A DNA stretch of 64,000 bases from Dolomedes plantarius (GCA_907164885.2 OU015500.1:50375033-50439032), one strand, 5' to 3'. Counted from the first letter of the stretch, positions 23,236 through 36,782 are shown. Program-made: numbers and translations. Notes: generated by a model from the sequence alone, not told the origin.

Positions 23236-23940
23236 GAGCTTTCAGGGAAAAAGGAAAAGAAAGCATTAAGGATATATGAATCCAGGATGTATTAAACAAT
23301 GGTAACCATTAAATGTTCTAATTAATATATATTTAACAAATCATTTCAAATTGTTTGATATATTAATTCATTCGTAAATAAAAAACTTTAAAATATTTTG
23401 AAAAGACCTTTTTCTCCCCAGAATATGTACAGTAGGCTTTCTTGTCCATATATTCAAGCCCATTTTGTGAAAAATCCTTACATGATTGAGAAAAATGGAT
23501 GTCATATTTGATATCAGCACACCAAATAATATAAAATTCAGTCATTAAATCGCAAACACTTTTCTATGACACAAATTTTGCAGGCCTGTGATAATTGGTA
23601 CGTGGTTTTGTTTTTACCGCTGTAACTGTCGTTAATGTAATTATTGGTGTTAAACCAAAAGTAATCAAGAAAATCTCGGGGTAAAGTTTAGAACATGTTT
23701 AATTACATAAGAAATCACAGTTGCAAGGGACGGATTACATTACACAGTACAAAACAATTGAACAACATTTAGAGAAAAACAAGTTAACCTAATATAGGCA
23801 AAAATTGGGCATCAGACCGGGAGGTCTCCACTCTCTACGAAATCCAAACTCTATCTAGCTAAAATAAATGACAGTACGATGGAAGATTGCACGCAAAATC
23901 TATCCCTATGGTGGCGACATCTACATTTGAGGCTTGGAAG
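23236..23940. other. No gene seen
   Basis: AT-rich spacer between the unassigned transposase remnant and the Tc1 element. No repeat shared with the rest of the window was noticed. Confidence 0.4.
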
Positions 23941-23942
23941 TA

Positions 23943-25241
23943 CACTGCTGGCCACTGTAAATGCAACACCCTGAAGGAAACATGCAAATAACATGAAATT
24001 TACAACATGCATTAGCGGAGGTGAGATATGCAAATGATTAGAATTTCAGCGCAGACGCACATCACGCGCGCCTGTGGCGCCGCTTCAAAGCGCTATTTAA
24101 GACTTGGAAATTTGACGATTTCAAGTTCGGCAATTGTGCTTTTCTTGTGGTTTTTCAAAAAAAAACGATCAATTATGCCTCGTCGAAAACATCGATCATC
24201 TTTTGATCAAGTATCCGAGTTCGACAGAGGAAGGATAGTGGCCTACCGAGATTGTGGATTATCTTTCAGGGAAATCGGTAGTCGTGTTGGACGAAACCAA
24301 ACAACTGTAATGCGGATATGTGATCGTTGGATGCAGGAGGGTACGACGGACCGGCGTGTTCGATCGCATCCACCTCAGCGCACCACTTCACGTGATGACA
24401 GGCAAATTGTGCGCATGGCAGTGACGGATCGCTCAGTCACATCACGAACCATAACACAGCACATGCAGTCTGTAACGCATCATCCAGTGTCTGCGCGTAC
24501 CATTCGACGCCGTTTACAGCAGAGTGGTCTGTCCGCAAGACGTCCATTGCTTTGTCTACCCTTGACGCAGAACCACAGACGTCTCCACCGCCAATGGTGC
24601 GATGACAGAAGGATGTGGACGGCAGAATGAAATAAAATTGTCTTTACTGCCGAGTCACGCTTCTGTCTGCAACACCACGATGGTCGCATTCGAGTCTGGA
24701 GACACCGTGAAGAGAGGATGCTGAACAGCTGCGTTATGCACCGCCACACTGGTCCTGCACCGGGTATTATGGTATGGGGTGGTATTGGATATCACTCTCG
24801 CACACCTCTAGTACGCATTGCCGGTACTTTAAACAACCAGCGCTACATCTCCGAGGTCTTGGAGCCAGTTGTCCTTCCTTACCTTCAGGGCTTGCCTACA
24901 GCCATATTTCAACAGGATAATGCGCGACCACACGTGGCACGCATTGTCCAACGGTTCTTCGTCAATCGCCAGATTGAATTGCTTCCCTGGCCGCCTCGCT
25001 CTCCGGATCTTTCGCCGATAGAAAACATGTGGTCCATGGTTGCTCTACGATTGACCCAGATTCCATCCCCAGCTGCCACAGCAGATCAACTTTGGCAACG
25101 TGTCGAAGCTGCTTGGTCTGCTGTACCCCAAGAACTCATCCAAAGTCTCTTTGAATCTTGGTCAACATGTTATCTACAAAATAAATTTTGTTGTCATATC
25201 TCTTGTCTTTCTTGGTGTTGCGATTTGGGTGGCCAGCAGTG
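23943..25241 (+). mobile_element. Tc1-type DNA transposon (1299 bp), nearly complete
   Basis: Inverted termini CACTGCTGGCCAC and GTGGCCAGCAGTG extend in patches to about 35 bp (GCAACACC is shared further in). TA flanks both sides (23941-23942, 25242-25243). Length is normal for a Tc1 element. It encodes one transposase gene with few lesions and is followed after about 40 bp by a long (TA)n tract. Confidence 0.9.
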
Positions 25242-25269
25242 TATTATAGCGTGCGTTACACCGCAGTAA
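24175..25269 (+). pseudogene. Tc1 transposase with a stop and a mutated catalytic Asp
   Basis: The gene starts MPRRKHRSSFDQVSEF. A paired-like helix-turn-helix follows (EIGSRVGRNQTTVMRI), then a second HTH (VSARTIRRRLQQSGLSARRP). The catalytic domain has FQQDNARPHVARI (second Asp) and SPDLSPIENMW (Glu) at DD34E spacing. One in-frame TGA at 24628-24630 interrupts WTAE, where relatives usually have Trp. The first catalytic Asp, expected in FTDESRF, is Ala here (FTAESRF, GCC). The whole protein otherwise stays in one frame. Its end reads through the right terminus to 25269, so the usual C-terminus is altered. I judge it inactive but recently lost. DD34E and the termini place it in Tc1. Confidence 0.9.
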
Positions 25270-25275
25270 TATTTG

Positions 25276-26200
<925 letters not shown>

Positions 26201-26205
26201 TATAT

Positions 26206-26258
<53 letters not shown>
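26201..26258. repeat. (TA)n microsatellite
   Basis: Continuation of TA repeat on the right side of the mariner-like element, with one AATA interruption near 26216. Confidence 0.9.
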
Positions 26259-26260
<2 letters not shown>

Positions 26261-26800
26261 TACAAATGTAAATAGTGAATTTTAAAAATTCTGGTAAAAA
26301 GGTAACTAAGAATGAGTAAATAAAATTTAGGCGCCAAGCTGCTTACAAAATTTATTACATAATATTAGATAGTTGAAAATTAACAATCAATGGGGACTGA
26401 TGCGACCATATAATACTATAAACACATATATCAATAAGGTAAACAGAACAGTACTAAAACAGAATGGAAATGGAGGCGTTATAGTTGATGACTGGGGGGG
26501 GGGATTGTGACCCCGAAATCCCGATTAAACATGTTTTACATGCGGATAACACTTTCGGAGGTCGGCTACAACACCAAAACCTTATAGATAAATTAAAGTG
26601 AAAAACCAATTAAAGTGAAACAAACATATTAAACTAGAGATTATTATTAAAAAATGAAACTAATTATAGCTCTAAAAAACTAAATAAATATAAACGTAAA
26701 ATATATCAATAAATCTAAATACATACCACCTCACCAAGCTAGTGTCACGACACACCAACACACACACTTTTATAGTCAAAATAGGGAATAATGTTGCCAA
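26259..26800. other. No gene seen
   Basis: AT-rich with a G-run at 26496-26503. It may be the 3' untranslated part of the reverse-transcriptase element that follows on the minus strand, but I see no motif proving this. Confidence 0.35.
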
Positions 26801-27890
26801 CTATAAGATGAAACGTTGCTTGCATACAGTATTATTTAAATTGAAAAACCGGGTTAAGATTGACGTAAAGAATTGAACAGGAAAACCCTGCTTAGAAGCT
26901 ATTTTTATGAATTTTTGTATTCTAATATCCATGTTTATTACACTGGAATGTAAACGTCGGCAACGCATTAACTGATTAATTACAACATTACGTTTGATAT
27001 TTTTGTAAAGATCGTTATTCCATAACATAATCCTTACAGTATTAAAATTATAATGATCTCGTTTCTCACAAAGACAATACGAGACGTTATTTTGCTCATT
27101 TACTTTTATACATAAGTCTAAATATACTAAATTGCCTTCGTTCTCATTTTTAGTTTCTACCAATTTAAGATTATCCGGATAAAAATTAATTTCTAATGAT
27201 GTTAAATTTTCACTGAAACAAACCGGTATATCATCTACATATCTAAAATACAGAAGTTCATTTAATATCATGACACCTCGTTCATAGAAGGGAAGGTAGA
27301 TGTCTGCTAATGCAGATGAACATCCACCCCCCACAGGTGTACCATTAATTTGTTTATAGAAACTATTGCCGTTATATAGTATAGTTTCGTACAGTTCTGG
27401 ACTAGGTCCAGAAGTGCACGATATTTATTAACGGTAATATAAGATTTCAAATCATAGTGTTCGTATAAACTAAGTATAATATTGTAGAGGTCCTTCATGT
27501 CTATAGAGTTAAACAGGTCCGTAAAGTCATAACTTTTCAAAACTGTGAAACCACATTTACCATTTAGTTGTTTTACTACTTCATAGCTATTATTTATCCC
27601 GTATTCAACATCCCGTGGATTCCTGTGGATTCCTGTGATTATCATATGTGTCTGGCTAGGAGGTTCAAAATGAAGACGAAAGCTGACATTGGGTTTGCTA
27701 GAAATGTCAATTTTTGCTTTTGTTAACCATGCTTTGACTATGTATTTAATGCAATTTCTCATCATCGAGCTAAAGTTTTTACACTGTTTATTGGTGAAGA
27801 CGTTTGGTTCATTCTGTTTAGATCATCTGGTTCAAAATAGTCAGTTTCTAGTAAAATGTTAGAGACTTTCGCTTTTGGAATTGGTTCGTG
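26801..27890 (-). pseudogene. Broken reverse transcriptase, family unassigned
   Basis: Read from 27890 down, three frames join into one reverse transcriptase-like protein. The parts are an N-terminal stretch ending NFSSMMRNCIKYIVKAWL, motif A as SYDFTDLFNSIDMKDLYNII, then after a frameshift near 27400 motif B as YKQINGTPVGGGCSSALADI, and motif C as YFRYVDDIPVCFSE with the catalytic DD. It continues to 26801 without a recognisable nuclease. Another frame change lies near 27820. GGGCSSALADIY with YVDDI is not the LINE or gypsy pattern. It is closer to Penelope-like or other single-domain reverse transcriptases. No GIY-YIG endonuclease is visible downstream, so I leave the class open. Confidence 0.65.
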
Positions 27891-28581
27891 TTTACCAAGC
27901 TAAATACTTGCGAGGAGCCCATAATGAGGTCGCGAAAGCCTTTATTTGTATAAACAGAAAAAAATTCTCACGGAGTCAATAATTTATTTTATGGTGTATA
28001 TTCAAGGCGTCGTTTATATATTATTATAAGCTAGCTGGTGCAAGTTTTATCCAAAAATAATAATACATAACAAATTATAGTCTTTGGATAGGAGAGTTCA
28101 ATCCATAAAGAAATCTGAAAACTTCTTTTACTTTTGATTCGTTGCTAGAAAACTTATGTTTATGTATTTTTGAAGTTGTCGAGAAAAGTGGAAAGTGATT
28201 TTTCATTCTTTTAGAGCGCGACTAAAGCTATGTTTTCCAAGCTGCTCTTTAGGCTGGCTTTCAGATATATTATTCAGTTTACAAATGCGTAGATATATCT
28301 TTCATCATGGAGAATTATTTTAGTAGAAGCAAAGTTTAAAAAAGGAAATGAAAAAATTTAAGTGGACTAAAGATTTGAGTGAAAATATACTACCTTCAAT
28401 GTGTTTAAGTGGGAAGGTAGTTTAAATTTTTGCTGGTCTAACTTCATATCTTTTTGATTCTTGTAGTGAGCGAATTGATCAAAAGACTGAATAGAAGATT
28501 ATGTTTAGGGGTACGTAAATTTCGCAAAAAAATTACAATTTATAAAATTTCGTATTTATTCGCAAATAAATAAATAAATAA
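27891..28581. other. No gene seen
   Basis: AT-rich sequence leading to (AAAT)n/(TA)n at 28566-28602. Confidence 0.4.
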
Positions 28582-28602
28582 ATATATATATATATATATA
28601 TA
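28582..28602. repeat. (TA)n microsatellite at the left edge of a Tc1 element
   Basis: About 20 bp of TA after AAAT repeats, directly abutting the left terminus of the following transposon. Confidence 0.85.
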
Positions 28603-30094
28603 TTAGTTTTCAAAAATTAAGAAAAAATCACAAAAAGAGGCATAACACGTTCAAAAATAGGTCAATATGTTTAAAATTTGAATATGTTGTTAAGTAAAAG
28701 GTGCTGAACAATACTACATTACGCAAAATAGTGGCGCTGCAGTCGGAATACGTCATTTACGAGGAGCATAAAAGTGCATGTTTCAGAGCAAGGCGGCAAT
28801 GGTCGCTGCGAGGCTGAGATTAGACATCTGGCATAGCCAAATTGTAACAATGACCTCCAGGCATCATTTGACCAAAAAACTGCGATGGCGAGCTATTGGG
28901 AGACTAGCGGCAGGACAAAGTCAGACAGAAGTGGCCAGATGGCTAAGTGTGAGTCCGTCTGTGGTTCATAGACTTTAGCAACAATTTCTAACAACGAATT
29001 CGGCATCCAGGAGGTTCAGCCAAGGATGGCCATACGCTGCGACGAGTGCCGATGACCGATATTTGTCATTATGCGCACTTAGGAATAGAACCGCAACTCC
29101 ATCTGAACTCAGATGGAATTAATCTCCCCTCGCTGCAAGATCCGGAAGGTTGGTATTAACGTCAACCGTGCGTAGAAGGCTTCACCAAGGTGGTCTTTTT
29201 GCGAGGCGACCAGCCATTTTGCGTCCCGCTCACGTCACGCCATAGGCGGAACGTTTGCAATGGGCACGTCAACATATCACTGGACGCGTGATCAATGGAG
29301 GGCTGTTCTCTTTGAGTCCAGGTTTAGCCTACAAAGCGATAGTAGGCGTATTTTGATTTGGAGAGAAGCTGAAACTCGTTTTAATCTATCCCACAACCAT
29401 GAAGGAGATGCATACGGATCAGGCAGTTCTGTGTTTGGGGTGGTATCTCTTTGGGTGGACGCACAGAACTCCATGTGTTTCCCCGTGGAAATGTGAATGT
29501 TCACACCTATAGAGATGGCATCCTTGATGCTTATGTGCGCCCTTATGCCGGGGCAATAGGTGATGCTTTTGTGCTACAGGACGATAACGCGAGACCGCAC
29601 AGGGCTTGCATCGTGGATGCTTATATTGAGCAGGAAACAATTCAGCACATTGAGTGGCCAGCTTGATCACAGGAGATGAATCCTATCGAGCATGTTTGGG
29701 ACGCTTTAGGATGACGTATAGCTGCTCTCAATCCTCCTCCTATTACCCTAGCCACGCTTTCAACTGCTTTGCAAGAGCAATGGCTCTCACTTCCTACCGA
29801 ACTCATAGTCCGCATAATTGACAGCATCACACATCGCTGTATGTGCTGTGTTGCTTCTCGGGGGGATCATACGCGATATTAAATGTACTTTTCCTATACC
29901 AGACTCATACATCCGATTTGTTCATTGTATACATATGCTAGTTTCTATAACACCATGATTGTCTGGTGATGTCTTTTTATGCTATTTTATACCTACCTAT
30001 GTGTTGTATTATGTGTATAAGTTTCCTTAAATTCTACGCGTAACGTTTTGAGTAATCGCTATTTTTGTGACTGTTCCTTAATTTTTAATAACCA

Positions 30095-30097
<3 letters not shown>
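28600..30097 (+). mobile_element. Tc1-type transposon between two (TA)n tracts (about 1.5 kb)
   Basis: The right end read inwards is CACTGGTTATTAAAAATTAA and then GGAACAGTCACAAAAA. The left end matches as TTAGTTTTCAAAAATTAAG followed by AAAATCACAAAAA, so inverted termini of about 40 bp are diverged and the left one lacks its first bases. (TA)n lies immediately outside both ends (28582-28602, 30098-30177). Confidence 0.75.
28778..29880 (+). pseudogene. Tc1 transposase, heavily mutated
   Basis: The N-terminal HTH reads HHLTKKLRWRAIGRLAAG and continues as a Tc1-type DNA-binding domain (VARWLSVSPSVVHRL) to a stop at 28976. A second HTH-like stretch, TSTVRRRLHQGGLFARRPA, follows. The catalytic part shows LQDDNARPHRACIVDAYI (second Asp) and MNPIEHVWDALG (Glu), giving a DD34E arrangement. 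The first Asp region is not clear. At least six stops or frame changes are present, so this copy is older than the one at 24175-25269 and belongs to a different Tc1 family. Confidence 0.8.

Positions 30098-30177
<80 letters not shown>
30098..30177. repeat. (TA)n microsatellite
   Basis: About 80 bp of uninterrupted TA directly after the Tc1 right terminus. Confidence 0.95.
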
Positions 30178-30180
<3 letters not shown>

Positions 30181-32497
30181 TCAAAAATTCAAAAATGTCC
30201 CATTTATTAAAAAAAATCCCAATTTTACTTACTTGCTTCGGTAACTATCAAAATTCTTAGTTTAAAGCTTACATTGTAGTAGTCTCCACATTCTCTTCCT
30301 TAAGTCTTTAGCAATAAGTAATAAGCAATTTTTGAGAGTGAGATCTCTCAGTGAAAGACCATGGATAGTCTTAGATAAGCAATTATGTTAATAAATTATT
30401 ACTATTGTTACCTAATTTCGCTTAAAAATCCATTTATCACCGACTTTTCGCCGAAAAGTATTAAAAAAATAATTTTAGCATTTATTCGCTCATATTGGAA
30501 AATGTCGCATTTATTTGCATCTATTTCGTAAATACGAAAATTACGTATCCCTAATTATGTTTCTAAAAAGCATTTTAAATTAATGAAATTTTCGGTTACC
30601 AGTGCTGTCCTATATGCCTGTCAATTGCTGAGACGAATTAAGATTCTATAGAAACTTATTTATGATTCTGATTTTTCATTTTAAAAGTTCAGGATATTAT
30701 CTTAATTTTGTTATACTAATGCACTACTATTTCATAAGATACACCTCCGTAAAATGATATTTACTAAAAGTGTTTATAGTCAGAAATAATCACACTTCCT
30801 GTTATTTCAAGATTAAATTATTCACCAGAAATATGATAGTCTGGTAATTATTGTAATATTTTATTAACTATATAATTCCATAAGCCTCTTAATTCATGAG
30901 TTAACAGTATGTTTATAACTGAATTGTAATTTGAAATTATTAAGTTAGTAATTATTTTAGGAGAAATGTTGTTTTAGACTTTTTCATGTCTTACATAAGT
31001 GAACATCCAGGTAATCTATTACGATATGTAATACTCTCTTAACTATATCAAATGATTTATTAGTTTATTCGTGATTAATACAGACTGTTTTAAAATTATA
31101 AAGTTAAAACAGAACATAATACTCAAGGTCTTTAGATGTATACTGTTTACTGTTATGTTAAGTTATTAAAAAGAACATATTACTAATTATTAAAAAATGG
31201 GATTTACAAGACAGTGAGGTCATTTGTTTTAAAATTAATACTTGTAGTAAATGCTTGATTCTTCAGAATGGTCAAGTTTCCAGTCTCCAATGTCTAATTC
31301 TTATTATTCTTTTAACTTAAGTGTTTATTTTTCCACTTTCAAACTATCTTTCTGGCGAATGGCAATTGAATGAAAAATCTATGAAAAGGTGCATTAATTT
31401 GATACTTTTTTGTTGTTCCCGCGCAATAAAAGCGGTTCATGTTCTTGTGAAAACCAGTATGAAATAATGTTGGTTCATTAGAAATACTATAGTTCTATAA
31501 AAACTACAAAAATATTTTAGTATATTTTACCTTTTTATACAACAAGAAAATTATATTGATTTTTAAATGACAAAGCAACTAATTATACAAGCAAACAGTA
31601 GCTACTGGATTCAATTTCAAATTAAGTTTACATTTTAAAAATCATAAGAAGAATCCAATTTTTTAGCCGGGAAATATTTGAATAAGGTAATTAGACATTA
31701 GTTTTCTATATGAATATTTTTTTCATTAAAAAAATTTCCTGCTACATCATTGTCTGATTTAAAATGCAGGATATTAAAAATAAAACTCATTAATGAGTTC
31801 AGAGAAGTGGGCAAAATATTGGGGTCTGTCATAATTCCAGTCCAGTTTTCTCGACCTGGGGAGCGATTTGTATATTTCCCTGTTATTCATTGTAATGGTT
31901 AGAACTTTAACAAAGACTAATTAGTTTCCTAACTTCAGTACAGCCTATCAAATGAACAAAAAATATTAGTTACTTTTCTTTTAGAAATGGAGACATGCTG
32001 AGTTTTTTGGGGTTTAATCTGAAAATTTTCAAACTCTTATCTAAGACTCTCAAATTAATTAATAACTACAGTGTTTGTTTTATAATTAGTTAATACACCA
32101 GTTTTTTCTTGGAAGATAGTTTGAGATTGGTGAAATTTTACAGAGAGATAATGCTTTAGTTTATTAAAACGTGTAAAATGAATATCACCATTTAAGAGCA
32201 AGTTAAATCTAGACCATAAATGGGTTAATTTTTCCCACTCAGTATTTTAATATAATGCATTATCTTTAAGGCATATATAGTCTTCTCAGTAATTAATATA
32301 TATGTTACAGGCAATGTGCAAAAAGCTGACATTGTGTAGAGTGCTTAGGAAGTATATTGAATGCGTGGCATTTTTAGGCAAAGTATGAAATGTCTGTGTT
32401 ATTTTAATATGATATATACTTTACCTAGGCATGTATATAATACATACGCATTATACTGAACGACAAGTGCAATTTAGGTCAAGGATATAAAAAAGAG
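30178..32497. other. No supported gene
   Basis: About 2.3 kb of AT-rich sequence with no open frame of 60 codons, no inverted repeat and no match to other parts of the window that I recognised. It is the quietest stretch here. Confidence 0.45.
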
Positions 32498-32839
32498 TCA
32501 TAAAAAGTCCTTTACTGAAAAGACGTATATGAAAATCAAAGAGGACATACAAAATAGAGTACAGGGCTTTCTTACAGACAAAACACGAGAAAAAAAGACC
32601 ATTATTGACCTACTTGTTGCAAAAAGAAAGTCTAGAGTGATATTTTTGTTGCACTTAATTGCCTTTTTCACACAACAACACTTCATATTTTGGCACTTGG
32701 TCTTGTACGAACACCTTATGAATTCTTGACCACTTTTAGTGGACTGAGTAATGGCAGCTGATCGAAGGAGTATCTCGTGGTCAGGAGCGTCTTCAACTTT
32801 GAATAACTCCTTTGGGTCCAGTGAATTGTGATCTGGCAT
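32498..32839 (-). pseudogene. Cys-rich C-terminal fragment of a repeat-encoded protein
   Basis: A 113-codon frame includes RCSYKTKCQNMKCCCVKKA and then IKCN, a clustered Cys/Lys pattern of the CxxxxCxxxxCxCxKxxxxC kind. I recall it at the end of proteins encoded by arthropod transposable elements. Upstream parts (32840-33200) show broken similarity in other frames. After the Cys cluster the reading is hydrophobic and probably out of frame. I cannot name the family. Another possibility is a chance frame over a decayed repeat. Confidence 0.35.
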
Positions 32840-33293
32840 AGAGTTGGTACAAAATTCCTTGTCAGTAAAAACCGCATTCTATCACACCCCTAAAAACTGC
32901 CAACAGATTGCTCGAGTCACCCTGTTCATTGTCGACGTCAGGAGTAGGAACTCACATAAGTGGCCCAGAAAGATTCAGGACGAAAGCCCTGTTCTTCATG
33001 AGTTGGACGAAAGGCAGTCCCTCCCTCCACCGGTCAATATTTTCATATCCCATTCAAGTACAGAGGATATTTTCAATGCCCTGCTTAATACTCTCCGGTT
33101 GCGAAGAGCTTCGACAGTCCCGTTCTTTGACGCATGACAATAAAAACGTGGCTGGTGGGGGTATTTTATGCTTCACCGGTCTGCCTTTTGGCATTGCATA
33201 GAATGATTAGGAAATGTTTCAAATATTATACGTTCCATACTTTGACGTCCCATTTTCGACAATCTACATTGACGATAACATACGTTTATATGC

Positions 33294-33407
<114 letters not shown>

Positions 33408-33619
33408 ATGTATGTATAAAAGTATAAACAAAACAACACAGGCAAAAAAATTAAAAAGGCGGGCATAGACTGCCAAACAAATTAGCTCAAAACCTACCCT
33501 AGAATTGAAAACATAAATAACATTTCAATAAAAAGATTGCGCAGTTTGTTTGCTGCATATCGTCACATTGAAAAAGGCAAATATAACTCTTATATTTATC
33601 TAGCTCTGTTACATTTAGT

Positions 33620-33646
33620 TATATATATATATATATATATATATAT
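33620..33646. repeat. (TA)n microsatellite, short
   Basis: Thirteen TA units. Confidence 0.9.
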
Positions 33647-34360
33647 GTTTAAATAAATTACTGTGCAACTTAATACGCAATTCTTCATAGAGGTAAGTGG
33701 TCAACACCGATGATAATCCGGGGAGGGCTCTGCATACCTAAAAATGATTGGTTCTGGGATTTAAAATGATTTTCATTTAAGATGCGGTACAGCTTTCAAA
33801 AACTTGTGACTTTCAAATATTCCTTATGTTAAAAAATTTAATGTTTCATACTATGATGTCTAAGTGTGTTTTTTAATATTTTTAGAGTATACGAGAGTGT
33901 ACAAACTTTAATGTCATATAACTTTATTATTTTCTTTGTTTTATAGTTATTGAATCCATTTTGGTGATAAAACTGCGTTCAAAAAGTTTTTCTCTTTCCT
34001 CTTTACTCCAAGCTCATGATCAATTCTAACCTCATATAAGCTCCTTCGGGGAAAATTAAGCGTTTAACGTGTTCTACAGCTTTCTTTCTAGTAGGGGGGT
34101 ACTGGAATTTTCTTCTTTCCGCTTAGTTACATGTGTATAGGAACATTTGTGCGTGTACAAGAACAATCGTCGTTGATAAATCGAATTTTTAAACACATTT
34201 TTCGGCGTTTTCAGGGGGGGGGGCAGTCTAGTTCCCTTGCATTCTGAAACCGAAAATATAGTCTAGTTATTTTCTATTTTTATTATTTTACAGCTTTAAG
34301 ACTTTTGGGCAAAGGAAGAAATAGACACACTAAGGTAGGCAAAAATTCGGTATGGTGTCT
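33647..34360. other. No gene seen
   Basis: AT-rich with short G runs near 34094 and 34215. Ends in the ATAC target duplication of the LTR element. Confidence 0.4.
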
Positions 34361-34364
34361 ATAC

Positions 34365-34900
34365 TGTAGGGTCACGACAAATGGTTAAGGCGATTCTCTG
34401 AGGCGTTGCTAAAAATTACTACTATAGGATCCATAACAAAGCAAAGACAGAGTCCTAATTAAAAAGCGAAAACCATTTTTTTTAAACAAAAACTCAACAA
34501 TTTATTAACAAATAAAATTAAACAAAAGTAAACATTAGACACTTTCGACATATTCACTTAAATTTTCGCATATATCCACATTGCGAGGACCCATTCCCGG
34601 CCCAAAAACACAGGAGCCTAGAAAAAACACGTCTAGACCGCGCGGATTCTATGAAGCGTCTCTCTCCCAGAGAGGGGGTCGGCAATCGTTGGTGACAGTT
34701 TCTTCGTAACTTTAATGCATTTCAGAATCGTTAGGACGACAGCTTTACTGGCTGCATCTGTGGGAAAACGTTTTTTAATCCCCCACGTGTTCAGAACCGA
34801 TGGAAACTCGCAAAACTTTTCCCCAATTAAACGCAACTGTGTTTTCAAGCACTCTGTCGGGTCTTGGGAAAAAATAAGACCATATTTCCAGTACGCTACA
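34365..34900 (-). repeat. 3' LTR (536 bp)
   Basis: Matches the right LTR over its whole length apart from the MITE, with scattered substitutions and small indels, for example TCGCATATATCCACATTGCG here versus a diverged block there. Ends TGTAGG and CGCTACA. Confidence 0.9.
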
Positions 34901-35329
34901 GCTCCTCCACGCTCCAAGAAACTTTTTCTTCTGCGAAGAAAAAGTTTGGTCCGTCGAACACACGTGAATCACAAAAGGCACAGTTTGTGCACCGCATACA
35001 GAAGAACTGACTGAAGATCACACAAACAGCACCACTCTTAACACCCAAGTTGCAAACAAAATTAAACAAAGCACATAACCAAAAATTTTGAAAATTTATA
35101 ACCTATTACATTCGCGTTCAGTGCATTTATTTTTTACGGGATGTCATTCTCAATAAAAACACTTAAATTCCATAAATCAATATTCATTCACTGATAAGAA
35201 ACAAAAATAATACTAATAAACACTTAAATACACATACCAAAATGCAACAATTATATACCTTTCTATTGCATAAAAAAATCAATTTAATAACACATACAAG
35301 CAATATAAGGTAAATCAATCTCCTGTGTA

Positions 35330-35833
35330 TTAATCTGGATTTTCAACATGGGCTATCCACTTACTAATAATTAAAAAATACAAAAACATGACACCCATAT
35401 GAACCACAGCTGGATGCATAGTGCAACTCATTCCAGGCTTACAACCCAAAATGAAATACAAGTCAATCAAATTCTCTCTCGACCAATTTACCTCCGAAAT
35501 CAACTCTTTGCACTTCCTCATCACCTCTCCTGACGCAAGATGTTCAGTTCCCAACCCGAAAGAAAAACCGGAACTCTCAGGATTTGATAATTTGGCCCTT
35601 TCAGGTAACCCTGATCTCTTAACCGAAATTCCAGCTTCTGAAACGACCACAGAATTCGCCATCTCTACCTCCATCTCTATCAACTCTTCCGAATTCCCTT
35701 CTAAACTTAACACCCTTTTACCCTCATGTTCTTCACCTTCTCTCATATCCATTACTCCCTTTTCAATTCCGAAATTTTCTAACTCTTCCGGGATCACTAA
35801 CAATTCTCCTAAGTCTTCGTTTTTATCCTCCAA
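35330..35833 (-). CDS. Acidic hypothetical ORF of the LTR element (167 aa)
   Basis: Starts MEDKNEDLGELLVIPEEL. It is acidic in its first 100 residues (many Glu/Asp), then has SGLPERAKLSNPESSGFSFG, and ends with a hydrophobic run (VVHMGVMFLYFLIISKWIAH) close to the C-terminus that could be a membrane segment. It is in a different frame from the gag-like gene upstream. No protease, zinc-knuckle or polymerase motif. It could be the remains of gag-pro or a 3' gene left after deletion of pol. The function is unknown. Confidence 0.4.
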   Translation of the reverse strand: MEDKNEDLGELLVIPEELENFGIEKGVMDMREGEEHEGKRVLSLEGNSEELIEMEVEMANSVVVSEAGISVKRSGLPERAKLSNPESSGFSFGLGTEHLASGEVMRKCKELISEVNWSRENLIDLYFILGCKPGMSCTMHPAVVHMGVMFLYFLIISKWIAHVENPD

Positions 35834-35957
35834 ACGTTAGTCGGTTTCATCGGGTTCATCGACCTCCTGCCCTAACAGTAACTTCTTTTCCCCGCAACTC
35901 TGCTGGACCTTATCAGAAACTCTCCGAATGTTTTCAAAACACAGCAAGCTTACTACC

Positions 35958-36782
35958 TCATTTTCCTCTATTGTAATTTGAGCCAACGAAGACTCTTTTC
36001 GTTAGTGAGGTACTTCTGCGAGTGAGGTACCCAACACTCCCACCCGAGTCTGTTCGACCGTAATTCTTACGGGGTATTTTGTCCCCCCCCCTCTGCGAAA
36101 CCATCTCAGTCCCGCATTCCCCCGATTGCAAAATCTCCCGCACTACGTTCCCCTTGTATACGTTCTCGAAACCGTAAACCAATATCTCTTTTCCCTGCAC
36201 ACAAATTCACGGAGCAGGGTCCGCTCCCCGACTGTTTTCACAACAAAAATAATCCCCCCCATTTTCTGTTTGCTCAAAACCATAAATCAGTGTTTCCCTC
36301 GCCTTAGACAAATTCCCTGATTCTTTCTGCTCAGTATTTTTAATTCTGGGGTAGCTGGGCCTCCGATAATCGGTATTACTTGGAGCCAGTCTGTGAGAAT
36401 CAACACAAGATTCCCTTACAGTATTCTGGGGATATTCTGGGGTCGCCAAACGGGCTTCAGCTATAATTCGCAATTTTTCCGATTGGAAGACTCTATCTCT
36501 TCGTTCTTGTTCAATAGCAAAAATCCTATATATTTCCGCTTTCTCCATAGCAAAAATCCTATCTCTTTCCGCCTTCTCCCTTTCCCTAGTAGCTTTTTTC
36601 TGCAGTAATCTATCTTGCATAATGGTCTCAAGAACACCCCTAACAAAATTCTCCTCGTAATTTGGACTAGATTCGATTAATTCCTTTAGATGGATTATTA
36701 ATGCATCTGGGGCGGGCTGTTGACCCCACCTAATTGCCAAAATTTTCAAATCTGCTTTTCTCCCCCTGCTTAGGTAAGCCAT
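35958..36782 (-). pseudogene. gag-like gene with one in-frame stop
   Basis: Starts MAYLSRGRKADLKILAIRWG at 36782, a start I recall from gag genes of spider Ty3-type elements. Residues about 30-60 resemble the conserved short helical block (LKELIESSPNYEENFVRGVL). Residues about 60-110 form a highly charged Arg/Glu coiled coil (ATREREKAERDRIFAMEKAE). The frame stops at TGA 36207-36209 but stays open in the same frame from 36200 to 35958. The two sides share a diverged internal repeat (ETLIYGFEQTENG before the stop, EILVYGFENVYKG after it). No zinc knuckle is visible. The product would form the virus-like particle in the cytoplasm if functional. Confidence 0.65.

Noticed and set aside
35421..35840. 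139-codon plus-strand Ser/Pro-rich frame
   Set aside because: Antisense shadow of the minus-strand frame of the LTR element, whose strand is fixed by gag and LTR orientation.
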